A stretch of DNA of 64,000 nt from Jiangella mangrovi (GCF_014204975.1 NZ_JACHMM010000001.1:4650001-4714000), one strand, 5' to 3'; positions 26,575 through 36,030 are shown, counted from the stretch's first letter. The notes: generated from the letters alone by a model not told the origin. Made by a program: numbers and translations.

Positions 26575-27303
26575 GTGGTGGCCAACAACGACGACGAGGA
26601 GCGCGGCGAGGCAGCCGTCGCCTCGGTGCACAACTTCCCGGAGACGCATCAGCACCCGGCCGACCTCACGGTGCGGCAGCGCAAGGTGCTCGAGGTCATC
26701 CGCGAGTCGGTCGGCCGTCGTGGATACCCGCCCAGCATGCGCGAGATCGGCCAGGCCGCCGGCCTGTCCAGCCCGTCCAGCGTCGCCCACCAGCTCGGCG
26801 TGCTCGAGAACAAGGGCTACATCCGCCGCGACCCGCACCGCCCGCGCGCGCTCGAGGTGCTGCCGCCCGGCACCGCGCCCGGCGACTTCACCCGCGAGGC
26901 CCTGCTCGACGAGGAGAGCAGCCTGCCGACACCGTCGTACGTGCCCATGGTCGGGCGCATCGCCGCCGGTGGACCGGTGCTGGCCGAGCAGGCGGTCGAG
27001 GACGTCTTCCCGCTCCCCCGCGAGCTCGTCGGCGAGGGCACGCTGTTCATGCTGCGCGTCGTCGGCGAGTCCATGGTCGACGCCGCCATCTGCGACGGCG
27101 ACTGGGTGGTCGTCCGGCAGCAGCCGGTGGCCGAGAACGGAGAGATCGTCGCGGCCATGATCGACGGCGAGGCGACGGTCAAGACGTTCAAGAAGCGCGA
27201 CGGCCACATCTGGCTGCTGCCGCACAACGCCGACTACGAGCCCATCCCCGGCGACGACGCCACCATCCTCGGCCGCGTCGTCGCCGTCATGCGGCGTATC
27301 TGA
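26575..27303 (+). CDS. lexA: LexA, SOS repressor
   Basis: The 242-residue product has the N-terminal winged-helix domain ([43 protein letters not shown]) and the C-terminal S24 self-cleavage domain. The scissile bond is Ala131-Gly132 in GRIAAGGP; the catalytic pair is Ser166 (VGESMVDA) and Lys203 (ATVKTFKK), 37 residues apart as in E. coli LexA. GTG at 26575 or 26578 both suit the GGAGG at 26566; the former is given. It ends one base before the convergent dinG stop. Confidence 0.96.
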   Translation: MVANNDDEERGEAAVASVHNFPETHQHPADLTVRQRKVLEVIRESVGRRGYPPSMREIGQAAGLSSPSSVAHQLGVLENKGYIRRDPHRPRALEVLPPGTAPGDFTREALLDEESSLPTPSYVPMVGRIAAGGPVLAEQAVEDVFPLPRELVGEGTLFMLRVVGESMVDAAICDGDWVVVRQQPVAENGEIVAAMIDGEATVKTFKKRDGHIWLLPHNADYEPIPGDDATILGRVVAVMRRI

Positions 27304-27304
27304 G

Positions 27305-29257
27305 CTAGGCCGACGTCGCGAGCCGCCGGAGCGCTCCCACCACCACGGACTGGTCGGTGGTGAACCACATCGGCGGCAGCGACGCCCGCAGGTAGCTGCC
27401 GTACCGGGCGGTCACCAGCCGCGGGTCGAGCACGGCCACCACGCCACGGTCGCTCGACCTGCGGATCAGCCGCCCGGCACCCTGCGCCAGCAGCAGCGCG
27501 GCATGCGTGGCGGCAACGGACATGAAGCCGTTGCCGCCCGCCTTCTCGACCGCCCGCTGCCGCGCCGACGCCAGCGGCTCGTCGGGCCGCGGGAACGGGA
27601 TGCGGTCGATGACCACCAGCTGGCAGGCCCCGCCCGGCACATCGACACCCTGCCAGAGCGACAGCGTCCCGAACAGCGAGGTCTTCTCGTCGGCCGCGAA
27701 CGTGCGCAGCAGCGTCGCCACCACGTCGTCGCCCTGGCACAGCAGCGGGATGTCGGGCAGCCGCTTGCGCACCGCCTCGGCCGCCTCCTGGGCCGCCCGC
27801 CGCGACGAGAACAGCCCCAGCGTGCGCCCGCCGGCCGCCGCCATCAGCTCGACCAGCATGTCGACCACCTCGGGGCGCAGGCCGTCGCGTCCGGGCAGCG
27901 GGAGGTCGCGGGCGACGTACAGGATGCCCTGCTTGCCGTAGTCGAACGGCGACCCGACGTCGAGCGACGTCCACGCCGGAGCGCCCTCGCCCTGCAGCCC
28001 GAACGCGCCCGCCGCGGCGTCGAACGAGCCGCCCAGCTCGAGCGTCGCCGACGTCGCCACGACGGTGTTCTGGCCGAACAGCCGCTCGCGCAGCAGCCCC
28101 GCGACCGACAGCGGCGCCACCCGCAGAGACCGGCCGACCCGCTCGCGGTCCTCGACCCACAGGACGTCGTGCTCGGTGTTCGCCACCAGCCGCTCGGCCG
28201 TGCCGAACACGTCGTCGACCATGGTCTTGGCCGCCCGCCGGGATGCCTCGACGTCGGCGGCACGCTCCTCGCGCGCGGACTTCGTGAACCCGGACTGCAC
28301 GGCGCGCGCGGCGTCGCGCAGCTCGACCAGCGCCGTCAGCAGGCGTTCGGGCACGGCGTCGAGCCGGCCCACCGGCGCGTCGAGCAGCGCCTGGCGCAGG
28401 TGCTCGCCCGCCGCCCGCAGCTCCTCGGCATCGCCGTCGTCGACGTGCACCCGCGAGCGGACCGCCGCGCGGTCGATGACGCCCGGCCACAGGTCGGCCG
28501 TGGCCACGCTGGTGACCCGGGCGGCCAGCTCGTGCGCCTCGTCGACCACCACGACGTCGTGGTCGGGCAGCACCGGCAGTCCCTCGAGCGCGTCGATGGC
28601 GAGCAGCGCATGGTTGGTGACGACGACGTCGGCGCCGTCGGAGCGGGCCCGGGCCACCTCGGCGAAGCACTCGCTGCCGTAGGGGCAGCGGGTGGCGCCC
28701 AGGCACTCGCGCGACGACACCGACACCTGCGCCCACGCGCGGTCGCTGACGCCCGGCTCGAGCTTGTCGCGGTCGCCGGTGCCGGCGGACGCCGCCTGCT
28801 CCTCGGCCCACTCGCGGGCGCGCAGCACCTCGGCACCGAGCTTGCCGGCCGACAGCTCCTCGACGGGGACCAGCTCGCCCTGGTCGTCGGGGGCGCCGTC
28901 GCGGACGCGGTGCAGGCACGCGTAATTGGCCCGCCCCTTGAGGGTGGCCCACTTGGGCAGCCGGCCCAGCAGCGGCTCGGCCGCCTTGGCCAGCGCCGGC
29001 AGGTCGCGGTCGACGAGCTGCGCCTGCAGCGCGAGGGTCGCCGTCGCGACGATGACCGGGCCGTCGGAGGCGTCGGCGTGCAGCAGCGACGGCACGAGGT
29101 AGGCCAGCGACTTGCCCGTGCCGGTGCCGGCCTGGACCAGCAGGTGCTTGCCCTCGGTGACGGCCTCGCCGACCGCCTCGGCCATCTCGACCTGACCAGG
29201 GCGTTCGGCGCCACCGACGGCACCGACGGCCGCCGTCAAGAGCTTCTCGACCGTCAC
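27305..29257 (-). CDS. dinG: DinG/XPD-like ATP-dependent DNA helicase
   Basis: The 650-residue superfamily 2 helicase has Walker A QAGTGTGKS (Lys49), the DEAH box at 239-242, and four cysteines spaced for an iron-sulfur cluster (C114, C185, C191, C197 in YACLHR and ECLGATRCPYGSECF). C-terminal motifs include LWQGVDVPGG and QGAGRLIRRSSDRG. XPD-family helicases act 5' to 3' in repair. GTG at 29257 with a purine-rich site is preferred; GTG at 29272 is possible. A perfect DnaA-box-like TTGTCCACA is upstream near 29311. Confidence 0.92.
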   Translation of the reverse strand: MTVEKLLTAAVGAVGGAERPGQVEMAEAVGEAVTEGKHLLVQAGTGTGKSLAYLVPSLLHADASDGPVIVATATLALQAQLVDRDLPALAKAAEPLLGRLPKWATLKGRANYACLHRVRDGAPDDQGELVPVEELSAGKLGAEVLRAREWAEEQAASAGTGDRDKLEPGVSDRAWAQVSVSSRECLGATRCPYGSECFAEVARARSDGADVVVTNHALLAIDALEGLPVLPDHDVVVVDEAHELAARVTSVATADLWPGVIDRAAVRSRVHVDDGDAEELRAAGEHLRQALLDAPVGRLDAVPERLLTALVELRDAARAVQSGFTKSAREERAADVEASRRAAKTMVDDVFGTAERLVANTEHDVLWVEDRERVGRSLRVAPLSVAGLLRERLFGQNTVVATSATLELGGSFDAAAGAFGLQGEGAPAWTSLDVGSPFDYGKQGILYVARDLPLPGRDGLRPEVVDMLVELMAAAGGRTLGLFSSRRAAQEAAEAVRKRLPDIPLLCQGDDVVATLLRTFAADEKTSLFGTLSLWQGVDVPGGACQLVVIDRIPFPRPDEPLASARQRAVEKAGGNGFMSVAATHAALLLAQGAGRLIRRSSDRGVVAVLDPRLVTARYGSYLRASLPPMWFTTDQSVVVGALRRLATSA

Positions 29258-29373
29258 ATCGCCCTCTTTCACCGGCCCGACATTACCCGACCCGCCACCC
29301 CGGAAAGCGGTTGTCCACAGGCCGGCCTCCGGCCTGTCTCGACCCTGTCCGAGGGCCATGATGGAATGCCTGA

Positions 29374-31218
29374 ATGACGTATGACGCGGTGCCGCTGATC
29401 CCCCGTGACGTCCTGTTCGGCAACCCCGAGCGGGCAGCCCCCACGCTGTCGCCCGACGGTTCCCGGCTCGGCTTCGTCGCTCCCGACGAGGGCGTGCTCA
29501 ACGTGTGGGTCGGTCCCGCCGACGACCCCGCCGCCGCCCGCCCGGTCACGCACGACCGCGACCGCGGCATCCGCACGTTCATGTTCTGCCACGACGACCG
29601 CACGCTGGTGTACCTGCAGGACACCGACGGCGACGAGGACTGGCGGCTCTACGCGCTCGACCTCGAGACCGGCGAGGCCACGCTGGCCACGCCGCAGAAC
29701 AAGGTCACGGCGTACATCCTCGAGCACAACCGCTGGCACCCCACGTCCATGCTCATCGGCCTCAACGCCGACAACCCCGAGCTGCACGACGTCTACTCCC
29801 TCGACCTCGGCACCCGCGAGCTGACGAAGATCGCCGCCAACCCCGGCTATGCCGGCTGGATGGTCGACTCCGACCTGCGCGTCCGCGGCGGCATGGCCAT
29901 GACCGAGGAGGGCGGCGCCGTCGTCTACCGCCGGGGCGACGACGGCACCGACGAGCCCTGGTTCGAGATCGGCCCCGACGACATCCTGACCACGGGCGTC
30001 GCCGGCTACAGCCGCGACGGCTCGGTCGCCTACCTGCTGTCCAGCGTGGGGGTCAACGCCGCCCGGGTGCTCCGCGTCGACCTCGCCACGGGCGAGCAGA
30101 CCGTCCTCGCCGAGGACGCCGAGTACGACGCCGGCGGCATCGCCCAGCACCCCGAGACGCTGGAGCCGCAGGCCGTCACGTTCCTCAAGGACCGCAAGAC
30201 CTGGACGTACCTCGACCCCGAGTTCGGCGCCGAGGTCGACAGCCTGCTCGGCCGGCTGCGCGGCGAGGTCGGCATCTCCCGCGCGGTCCGCGACGACCGC
30301 ACCTGGCTGATCCACGACCAGCTGTCCGACGGCCCGGTGCGCTTCCACACCTACGACCGCGACTCCGGCGCGCTGACGTTCCTGTTCTCGCACCGGCCCG
30401 AGCTCGACGAGTACGAGCTGGCCGAGATGGAGCCGTTCACCTACACCGCCCGCGACGGCCTCACCGTCCACGGCTACCTCACCTACCCGCGCGGCGTCGA
30501 CCGCACCGCTCTGCCGGCGGTGCTCAACGTGCATGGCGGGCCCTGGCACCGCGACACCTGGGGCTACAACCCCGAGGCGCAGTGGTTCGCCAACCGCGGC
30601 TACGTGTGCGTCCAGGTGAACTTCCGCGGCTCCACCGGCTACGGCAAGGCCTTCGGCAACGCCGGCAACAAGCAGTGGGGCCGGGCCATGCACACCGACC
30701 TCCTCGACGCCGTCGACCACCTGGTCGGCCAGGGCCTCATCGACCGCGACCGGGTCGGCATCTACGGCGGTTCGTACGGCGGCTACGCCGCGCTGGCCGG
30801 CGCCGCCTTCACGCCCGACGTGTTCCGCTGCGCCGTCGACATGGTCGGCCCGTCCAACCTGCTCACGCTGCTGGCGTCGGTCCCGGAGTACTGGAAGCCG
30901 CAGATCGCCATCATGCACACCCGCGTCGGCAACCCCGAGACCGAGCGAGACATGCTCTGGGACCGCTCGCCGCTGTCGAAGGTCGACCAGATCGCCATCC
31001 CGGTGCTGGTCGCGCAGGGCAAGAACGACCCTCGCGTCAAAGTCGCCGAGGCCGAGCAGATCGTCGCCGCGCTCGAGGAGAAGGGCCTCGACCACGAGTA
31101 CCTGCTGTTCGAGGACGAGGGTCACGGCCTGGCCAAGCCCGAGAACCGCGAGCGGTTCTACGCCGCGGCCGAGCGGTTCCTCGCCACCCACCTGGGCGGC
31201 CGGGTCCAGCAGGACTGA
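29374..31218 (+). CDS. S9 family prolyl oligopeptidase / acylaminoacyl peptidase
   Basis: This cytoplasmic serine peptidase (614 residues, no signal peptide) has an N-terminal beta-propeller (SPDGSRLGFV type repeats) that filters peptide substrates and a C-terminal alpha/beta hydrolase. The triad is Ser467 (YGGSYGGYAAL), Asp552 (QGKNDPRV) and His584 (DEGHGLAKPENR). The oxyanion motif VHGGPWHRD is at about 387-394. It is transcribed away from dinG with about 115 bases between starts. Confidence 0.92.
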   Translation: MTYDAVPLIPRDVLFGNPERAAPTLSPDGSRLGFVAPDEGVLNVWVGPADDPAAARPVTHDRDRGIRTFMFCHDDRTLVYLQDTDGDEDWRLYALDLETGEATLATPQNKVTAYILEHNRWHPTSMLIGLNADNPELHDVYSLDLGTRELTKIAANPGYAGWMVDSDLRVRGGMAMTEEGGAVVYRRGDDGTDEPWFEIGPDDILTTGVAGYSRDGSVAYLLSSVGVNAARVLRVDLATGEQTVLAEDAEYDAGGIAQHPETLEPQAVTFLKDRKTWTYLDPEFGAEVDSLLGRLRGEVGISRAVRDDRTWLIHDQLSDGPVRFHTYDRDSGALTFLFSHRPELDEYELAEMEPFTYTARDGLTVHGYLTYPRGVDRTALPAVLNVHGGPWHRDTWGYNPEAQWFANRGYVCVQVNFRGSTGYGKAFGNAGNKQWGRAMHTDLLDAVDHLVGQGLIDRDRVGIYGGSYGGYAALAGAAFTPDVFRCAVDMVGPSNLLTLLASVPEYWKPQIAIMHTRVGNPETERDMLWDRSPLSKVDQIAIPVLVAQGKNDPRVKVAEAEQIVAALEEKGLDHEYLLFEDEGHGLAKPENRERFYAAAERFLATHLGGRVQQD

Positions 31219-31273
31219 CATCTGGACAGACACGACAACTGGGTGACATCTGGACAGAAAGTCATCTAATGAC
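31216..31273 (+). promoter_or_regulatory. Direct repeat and palindrome before the DUF4185 gene
   Basis: TGACATCTGGACAGA occurs at 31216-31230 (overlapping the S9 peptidase stop) and again at 31244-31258, a 28-base interval, followed by the palindrome GTCAT-CTA-ATGAC at 31261-31273. All lie within 70 bases of the next start, so a regulator acting on the secreted protein gene is likely. Confidence 0.5.
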
Positions 31274-31285
31274 TAGAACACTGAC

Positions 31286-32431
31286 ATGGCATTTCGTTCC
31301 CGTTACCCCGTTGTCATGTCCAGTGCCCTCGTCCTCACCCTCGGCGGCGCCGCCACCGCGACCGCCGCCCAGGTGCCGTGCGCCGAGGTGCCCGGACTCC
31401 TCAGCGCCACCCCCGACGCCGAGCTGACCAGCACGTTCACCACGTACGGCAACGACAACACCGCGCTGGACGACTGGACCGGAGCCGACGGCACCTACTC
31501 CGTCCCGCTGCCCGACGGCCGCGTCTTCTGGGTCTTCTCCGACACCTTCCTCGGCCGGGTCGACGCCGACGGCGGGCGCTCCCCGGTCACCGACGAGGGC
31601 GGCGACACCCCGTTCATCAACAACTCCTTCGTCGTCCAGGACGGCGACGAGCTGAGCACCGTCTACCGGGGCAGCGCCGACGACCCCGAGCCGCTGCTGC
31701 CGCCCGCCGACGACTCGCACTGGTTCTGGGCCGGCGACGCGCACGCGAGCCTCGGCGTCATCGAGGGCACGTACCAGGAGTACGAGCGGTTCGGCCCCGG
31801 CGCCTGGGACTGGCGCTGGAACCGCAACGTCCTGGCCCGGTTCTCGCCGGCGGACCCGGACGAACCGCTCAGCGTGCACCCGCTGCCGTCCGGCGCCGGC
31901 ATCTCGTGGGCGTCGGCGATCCGCCGCGCCGGCGCGTTCACCTACGTCTACGGCGTCGAGGACCTCGGCTCGGAGAAGTACCTGCACGTCGCCCGGGTGT
32001 TCGGCACCAGCCTGCTCGGCGCCTGGCAGTACCGCACCGCCACCGGCTGGTCGGCGAACGAGGCGGACTCCGTGCGGGTCATGCCGGGCGTGGGCAACGA
32101 GTACAGCGTGTCATGGCACGACGGCCGGTACCTGCTGGTCACCCACGACACGACCGTCCCGCTGAGCGCCGAGATCGTCGCCTACGCCTCGTGCACCCCG
32201 TACGGGCCGTTCACCGACAAGACGGTGCTGTACACCACGCCGGAGACCGGCGCGGGCGGCAGCTACGGCGACGCGAACGTGTTCACGTACAACGCCCACG
32301 CCCACCCGCACCTCGACCGCGACGGCGGGCTGGTCGTCTCGTACAACGTGAACACGTTCGTCAACACCGACCACTACGAGGACGTCACCATCTACCGCCC
32401 GCGCTTCATCACCGTGCGCTTCGAGGACTGA
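31286..32431 (+). CDS. Secreted DUF4185 domain protein
   Basis: The 381-residue product has a Sec signal peptide (about 1-28, ending ATATAAQ) and a five-bladed propeller-like DUF4185 region with repeats such as DGRVFWVFSDTFLGRVDADG and YVYGVEDLGSEKYLHVARV. The family resembles glycoside-hydrolase propellers and is thought to act on carbohydrates outside the cell, but no reaction is established. N-terminal Cys31 and Cys in YASCTPYGPF are the main cysteines. Convergent with hflX, 12 bases apart. Confidence 0.85.
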   Translation: MAFRSRYPVVMSSALVLTLGGAATATAAQVPCAEVPGLLSATPDAELTSTFTTYGNDNTALDDWTGADGTYSVPLPDGRVFWVFSDTFLGRVDADGGRSPVTDEGGDTPFINNSFVVQDGDELSTVYRGSADDPEPLLPPADDSHWFWAGDAHASLGVIEGTYQEYERFGPGAWDWRWNRNVLARFSPADPDEPLSVHPLPSGAGISWASAIRRAGAFTYVYGVEDLGSEKYLHVARVFGTSLLGAWQYRTATGWSANEADSVRVMPGVGNEYSVSWHDGRYLLVTHDTTVPLSAEIVAYASCTPYGPFTDKTVLYTTPETGAGGSYGDANVFTYNAHAHPHLDRDGGLVVSYNVNTFVNTDHYEDVTIYRPRFITVRFED

Positions 32432-32443
32432 CGGGCGACGGGC

Positions 32444-33916
32444 TCAGCGGGCGGCGACGGCGTACGGCTCGAGCGCCGCGGCCAGCGCCTCGGGCACGCG
32501 GGCCCGCACGCGGGTGCCCTCGGCCTCGTGGTCGACCGACAGCACCTCGCCGACGGTGTGCACCCGCGCCACCAGCTCGCCGTGGTCGTACGGCACCAGC
32601 GCGTCGACCTCGACCGGCGGCTGCGGCAGCTCGCTCTCGATGAGCGCGCGCAGCGTATCGAGGCCGGCCCCGGTGCGGGCCGAGACGGCGACCGCGTGCG
32701 GCTCGTTGCGCAGCAGCCGGGCGACGACCATGGGGTCGGCCGCGTCGGACTTGTTGACGGCGACGACCTCGCGGACCCCGCCCGCGCCGATGTCGGCGAG
32801 GACGCCACGGACCGCCGTCAGCTGCCCCTCGGGGTCGGGGTGCGAGCCGTCGACCACGTGGACGAGGAGGTCGGCGTCGCCGGCCTCCTCGAGCGTGGAA
32901 CGGAACGACTCGACCAGCTCGTGCGGCAGGTGCCGGACGAACCCGACCGTGTCGGCCAGCGTGTAGACGCGGCCCTCTTGCGTCTGCGCCTTGCGGACGG
33001 TGGGGTCGAGGGTGGCGAACAACGCGTCCTCGACCAGCACGCCCGCGCCGGTGAGGCGGTTGAGCAGCGACGACTTGCCGGCGTTGGTGTAGCCGACGAT
33101 GGAGACGGCGGGCACCGCGTGCCGGCGGCGGTCGGCCCGCTTGGTGTCGCGGGCGACGCGCATGTCGGCGAGCTCGCGGCGCAGCTTGGTGACCCGGGTG
33201 CGGATGCGCCGGCGGTCGGTCTCGAGCTTCGTCTCACCGGGACCACGGGTGCCGACGCCGCCCCCGGCGCCGCCGGCCCGGCCACCGGCCTGCCGGGAGA
33301 GGCTCGCGCCCCAGCCGCGCAGCCGCTGGGAGAGGTACTCGAGCTGGGCCAGCTCGACCTGCGCCTTGCCCTCGCGGCTCTTCGCGTGCTGGGCGAAGAT
33401 GTCGAGGATCAGCATGGTGCGGTCGACGACCTTGACGTCGACCTTGTCCTCCAGGTTGCGCAGCTGCGACGCCGTCAGCTCGCCGTCGACGATGACGGTG
33501 TCGGCGCCGTGCGCGTGCACGACCTCGCGAAGCTCCTGGACCTTGCCGGAGCCGATGTAGGTGGCGTTGTCGGGGTGCTGACGACGCTGCACGAGCCCCT
33601 CGAGCACCTGCGAACCGGCCGTCTCGGCCAGCGCCGCCAGCTCGGAGAGGGAGTTCTCGGCATCGGTGAAGGACCCGCCGGGCCAGACCGCGACGAGCAC
33701 GACCCGCTCGAGTCGCAGCCGCCGGTACTCGACCTCGGTGACGTCCTCGAGCTCGGTCGACAGGCCCGCCACACGACGCAGCGCGTGGCGCTCGTCCAGG
33801 TCGTAGTCCCCGGTGGTGTCGCCGTCGAGGTCCTCGAGGAGGTCGAACTCCTCGGCCTCCGGCGCCTCGGCGGAGTCGTCATAGGGGTTGTATGCGTGGC
33901 CTGGACTATTGCTCAA
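32444..33916 (-). CDS. hflX: HflX, ribosome-associated GTPase
   Basis: The 490-residue product has the HflX N-terminal domain (ALAETAGSQVLEGLVQRRQHPDNATYIGSGK region), a Gly-rich linker (GRAGGAGGGVGTRGPGETKLETDRRRI) and a GTPase domain with G1 GYTNAGKSSLLN and DTVGFVRHLPHELVESF. HflX binds 50S subunits and splits stalled ribosomes. The start is a TTG at 33916 with AGGAG very close upstream, so the exact start is uncertain. The acidic N-terminal 50 residues are an actinobacterial extension. Confidence 0.93.
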   Translation of the reverse strand: MSNSPGHAYNPYDDSAEAPEAEEFDLLEDLDGDTTGDYDLDERHALRRVAGLSTELEDVTEVEYRRLRLERVVLVAVWPGGSFTDAENSLSELAALAETAGSQVLEGLVQRRQHPDNATYIGSGKVQELREVVHAHGADTVIVDGELTASQLRNLEDKVDVKVVDRTMLILDIFAQHAKSREGKAQVELAQLEYLSQRLRGWGASLSRQAGGRAGGAGGGVGTRGPGETKLETDRRRIRTRVTKLRRELADMRVARDTKRADRRRHAVPAVSIVGYTNAGKSSLLNRLTGAGVLVEDALFATLDPTVRKAQTQEGRVYTLADTVGFVRHLPHELVESFRSTLEEAGDADLLVHVVDGSHPDPEGQLTAVRGVLADIGAGGVREVVAVNKSDAADPMVVARLLRNEPHAVAVSARTGAGLDTLRALIESELPQPPVEVDALVPYDHGELVARVHTVGEVLSVDHEAEGTRVRARVPEALAAALEPYAVAAR

Positions 33917-33943
33917 TTCTCCTGCTTTCGCCGAACGACGTCT

Positions 33944-34108
33944 TCAGGAGCGACCATAGCTCGACCCGGTGGACGCCGCCCACCGTAATTTCGCCGCCGC
34001 CCGCAGTGTGGCGGCCCGCCGCTCGGCCTTGCCCGTGGACTTCTCCTGGGCTCGGCGGGCCACTTCCAGCAGCACGGCCTCGCGTCGCTGCTTCTCCGTA
34101 GCACCCAT
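33944..34108 (-). CDS. Small basic alpha-helical protein, unknown function
   Basis: This 54-residue frame reads MGATEKQRREAVLLEVARR and continues as a highly charged, Ala/Arg/Lys-rich helix ending STGSSYGRS. The ATG at 34108 has GGAGG eight bases upstream, which is the main support. It lies in the 360-base gap between dapF and hflX, in the same direction, 27 bases before hflX. No family is recognised; it could be a chance frame. A CRP/GlxR-type site lies upstream at 34257. Confidence 0.45.
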   Translation of the reverse strand: MGATEKQRREAVLLEVARRAQEKSTGKAERRAATLRAAAKLRWAASTGSSYGRS

Positions 34109-34213
34109 GGCACCGCCTCCCGTCAGGCGCGCGGCCGGCCTCGTCGCCGGCCACATACACCACGTTAGGCCCGCTCGCGCCTGGTGCGCATCGATCGCGA
34201 GTCTGACGTCGTG

Positions 34214-34231
34214 CTCCTTCTACTGAAGGAG
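34214..34231. repeat. Perfect 7-bp hairpin
   Basis: CTCCTTC (34214-34220) and GAAGGAG (34225-34231) flank the loop TACT. It is between dapF and the small ORF and could be an operator or weak terminator for dapF transcripts. Confidence 0.4.
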
Positions 34232-34256
34232 ACGTCCTCGGGGTTTCCCAGGATGC

Positions 34257-34272
34257 TGTGATCTAGGTCACA
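34257..34272. promoter_or_regulatory. CRP/GlxR-type binding site
   Basis: TGTGATCTAGGTCACA is a perfect match to TGTGANNTANNTCACA, the consensus of corynebacterial GlxR and mycobacterial CRP. It lies eight bases beyond the dapF stop and about 150 bases upstream of the small ORF and about 340 upstream of hflX, so it more likely controls those than dapF. Confidence 0.65.
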
Positions 34273-34279
34273 ACACGTT

Positions 34280-35119
34280 TCAGAGATCGACCGTTCCGCG
34301 AATCCCCAGCACAGCCGGCCCGGTGAGCAGCAGCTCCCCGTCCGGACGCTCGGTGACGACGAGCTGGCCGCCGGGCACGTCGACGGTGTAGCGCGCACCG
34401 GCGCCGGCCCCGTCGCGCCGCATGGCCGCCCACGCCGCGGCGCAGACGCCGGTGCCGCAGGAGCGGGTCTCGCCGACGCCGCGCTCCCACACCCGCAGCG
34501 CGATGTGCTTGTGCCCCCGCGCGGCGACGAACTCGACGTTCGCGGAGTCCGGGAAGACCGCTGCCGGGCGCAGGTCGGGCGCCGACGTGAGCGCGCCGGC
34601 CTCGTCGAGGTCGTCGACGAACACGACGGCGTGCGGGTTGGGCACCCGCACGGGGACCGCCTCCCAGGTGCGTCCGCCGGTGGCGACGAACGCCAGCTGG
34701 CGGGTGGCGGCCGGCTTGGCCCGGCCCATCTCGACGGTCAGCCGGCCGTCCGGCTCGGCGTGCACCGTCCGGACGCCGCCGCGCGTGGCCAGCGTCAGCA
34801 CCGGCCCATCGACCAGGCCGTTCTCCCACAGGTAGCGGGCCATGACGCGCACGCCGTTGCCGCACATCTCGGCGATGGAGCCGTCGGCGTTGCGGTAGTC
34901 CATGAACCACTCGCCCTCGTCGGCCTGCTTGCGGACCTCTTCGGAGGTCTCGGTGCGCGTGACGCGGATGACGCCGTCGGCGCCGATGCCGGAGTACCGG
35001 TCCGCCAGGCGCCGCACCGCCTTCTCGTCGAGCCGCTCGGCCAGGGCGCCGTCGGCGTCCGGCAGCAGCACGAAGTCGTTCTGGGTGCCGTGACCCTTGA
35101 CGAAGGAGATGCCGTTCAC
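34280..35119 (-). CDS. dapF: DapF, diaminopimelate epimerase
   Basis: It converts LL- to meso-diaminopimelate for lysine and peptidoglycan synthesis. The 279-residue product has the two catalytic cysteines Cys86 (AEMCGNGVR) and Cys221 (RSCGTGVCAAA) and the conserved start KGHGTQNDFVLL. The GTG start overlaps the miaA stop by four bases. Supplies the residue used by MurE (4429-5943). Confidence 0.95.
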   Translation of the reverse strand: MNGISFVKGHGTQNDFVLLPDADGALAERLDEKAVRRLADRYSGIGADGVIRVTRTETSEEVRKQADEGEWFMDYRNADGSIAEMCGNGVRVMARYLWENGLVDGPVLTLATRGGVRTVHAEPDGRLTVEMGRAKPAATRQLAFVATGGRTWEAVPVRVPNPHAVVFVDDLDEAGALTSAPDLRPAAVFPDSANVEFVAARGHKHIALRVWERGVGETRSCGTGVCAAAWAAMRRDGAGAGARYTVDVPGGQLVVTERPDGELLLTGPAVLGIRGTVDL

Positions 35120-36030
35120 GACCGACGATGGTAGGTCAGAGCGCGCTCCAACCGGTCATCGGCGTCGAACGGGATCCAGCCGATGCGGTCGTCCTTGCCG
35201 AACCAGGCGTGCTGACGGCGGGCGAAACGCCGCGTGAGCAGCACCGTCTCGTCGCGGGCGGCCGGCTCCGTCGAGTCGCCGGCCAGGAACGCCAGCACCT
35301 GTGCGTAGCCCAGCGCCCGGCTCGCCGTCGGGCCCTCGCGCAGCCCCAGCGCCTCCAGCCGCCGGACCTCGTCGACCAGGCCCTGCTCCCACATGCGGTC
35401 GACGCGCAGCTCGATGCGCTCGTCGAGGACGTCGCGCGGCACGTCGAGCCCGATCTGGACGACGTCGTCGTAGCGGTACCGCCGCGGCGGCAGCGTGGCG
35501 GTGAACGGGCGGCCGGTCAGCTCGATGACCTCGAGCGCCCTGACCACGCGGCGGCCGTTGCTGGGCAGGATGGCGGCCGCGGCGGCGGGATCGCGCCCGG
35601 CCAGCCGGCTGTGCAGGACGGCGGCGCCGACCTCGGCCAGCTCGCCCTCGAGGCGCGCCCGGACCTCGGGGTCGGTGCCGGGGAACTCGAACCGGTCGAG
35701 CACAGCGCGTACATAGAGCGCGCTGCCGCCCACCAGCACCGGCGTGACGCCACGGGCCCGGCAGTCGTCGATGGCGTCGCGCGCGAGCTGCTGGAACTCC
35801 GCCACGGTGGCCGGGCGGGTGACGTCGTAGAGGTCGAGCAGGTGGTGCGGGACGCCCCTGCGCTCGTCCTCGGTGAGCTTCGCCGTCCCGATGTCCATGC
35901 CCCGGTAGAGCTGCATGGAGTCGGCGTTGACGACCTCGCCGCCCAGCCGCAGGGCGACGTCGACGGCCAGGTCGCTCTTGCCTGCGGCGGTGGCTCCGAC
36001 GACGGCGACGACGGTGACGGGCTCGCTCAC
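35116..36030 (-). CDS. miaA: MiaA, tRNA dimethylallyltransferase
   Basis: It isopentenylates A37 of tRNAs reading UNN codons, giving the substrate for MiaB (50071-51567). The 304-residue product has P-loop VGATAAGKSDLAVD, the conserved NADSMQLYRGMDIGTAKL and the PHHLLD motif. GTG at 36030 (VSEPVTVVAVVG) is preferred over the longer open frame, whose extra 39 codons are not conserved-looking. Confidence 0.95.
   Translation of the reverse strand: MSEPVTVVAVVGATAAGKSDLAVDVALRLGGEVVNADSMQLYRGMDIGTAKLTEDERRGVPHHLLDLYDVTRPATVAEFQQLARDAIDDCRARGVTPVLVGGSALYVRAVLDRFEFPGTDPEVRARLEGELAEVGAAVLHSRLAGRDPAAAAAILPSNGRRVVRALEVIELTGRPFTATLPPRRYRYDDVVQIGLDVPRDVLDERIELRVDRMWEQGLVDEVRRLEALGLREGPTASRALGYAQVLAFLAGDSTEPAARDETVLLTRRFARRQHAWFGKDDRIGWIPFDADDRLERALTYHRRS

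Noticed and set aside
29309-29319. TTGTCCACA upstream of dinG as an origin or DnaA-regulated site
   Set aside because: A single 9-base match with no cluster or AT-rich stretch; expected by chance at this base composition.
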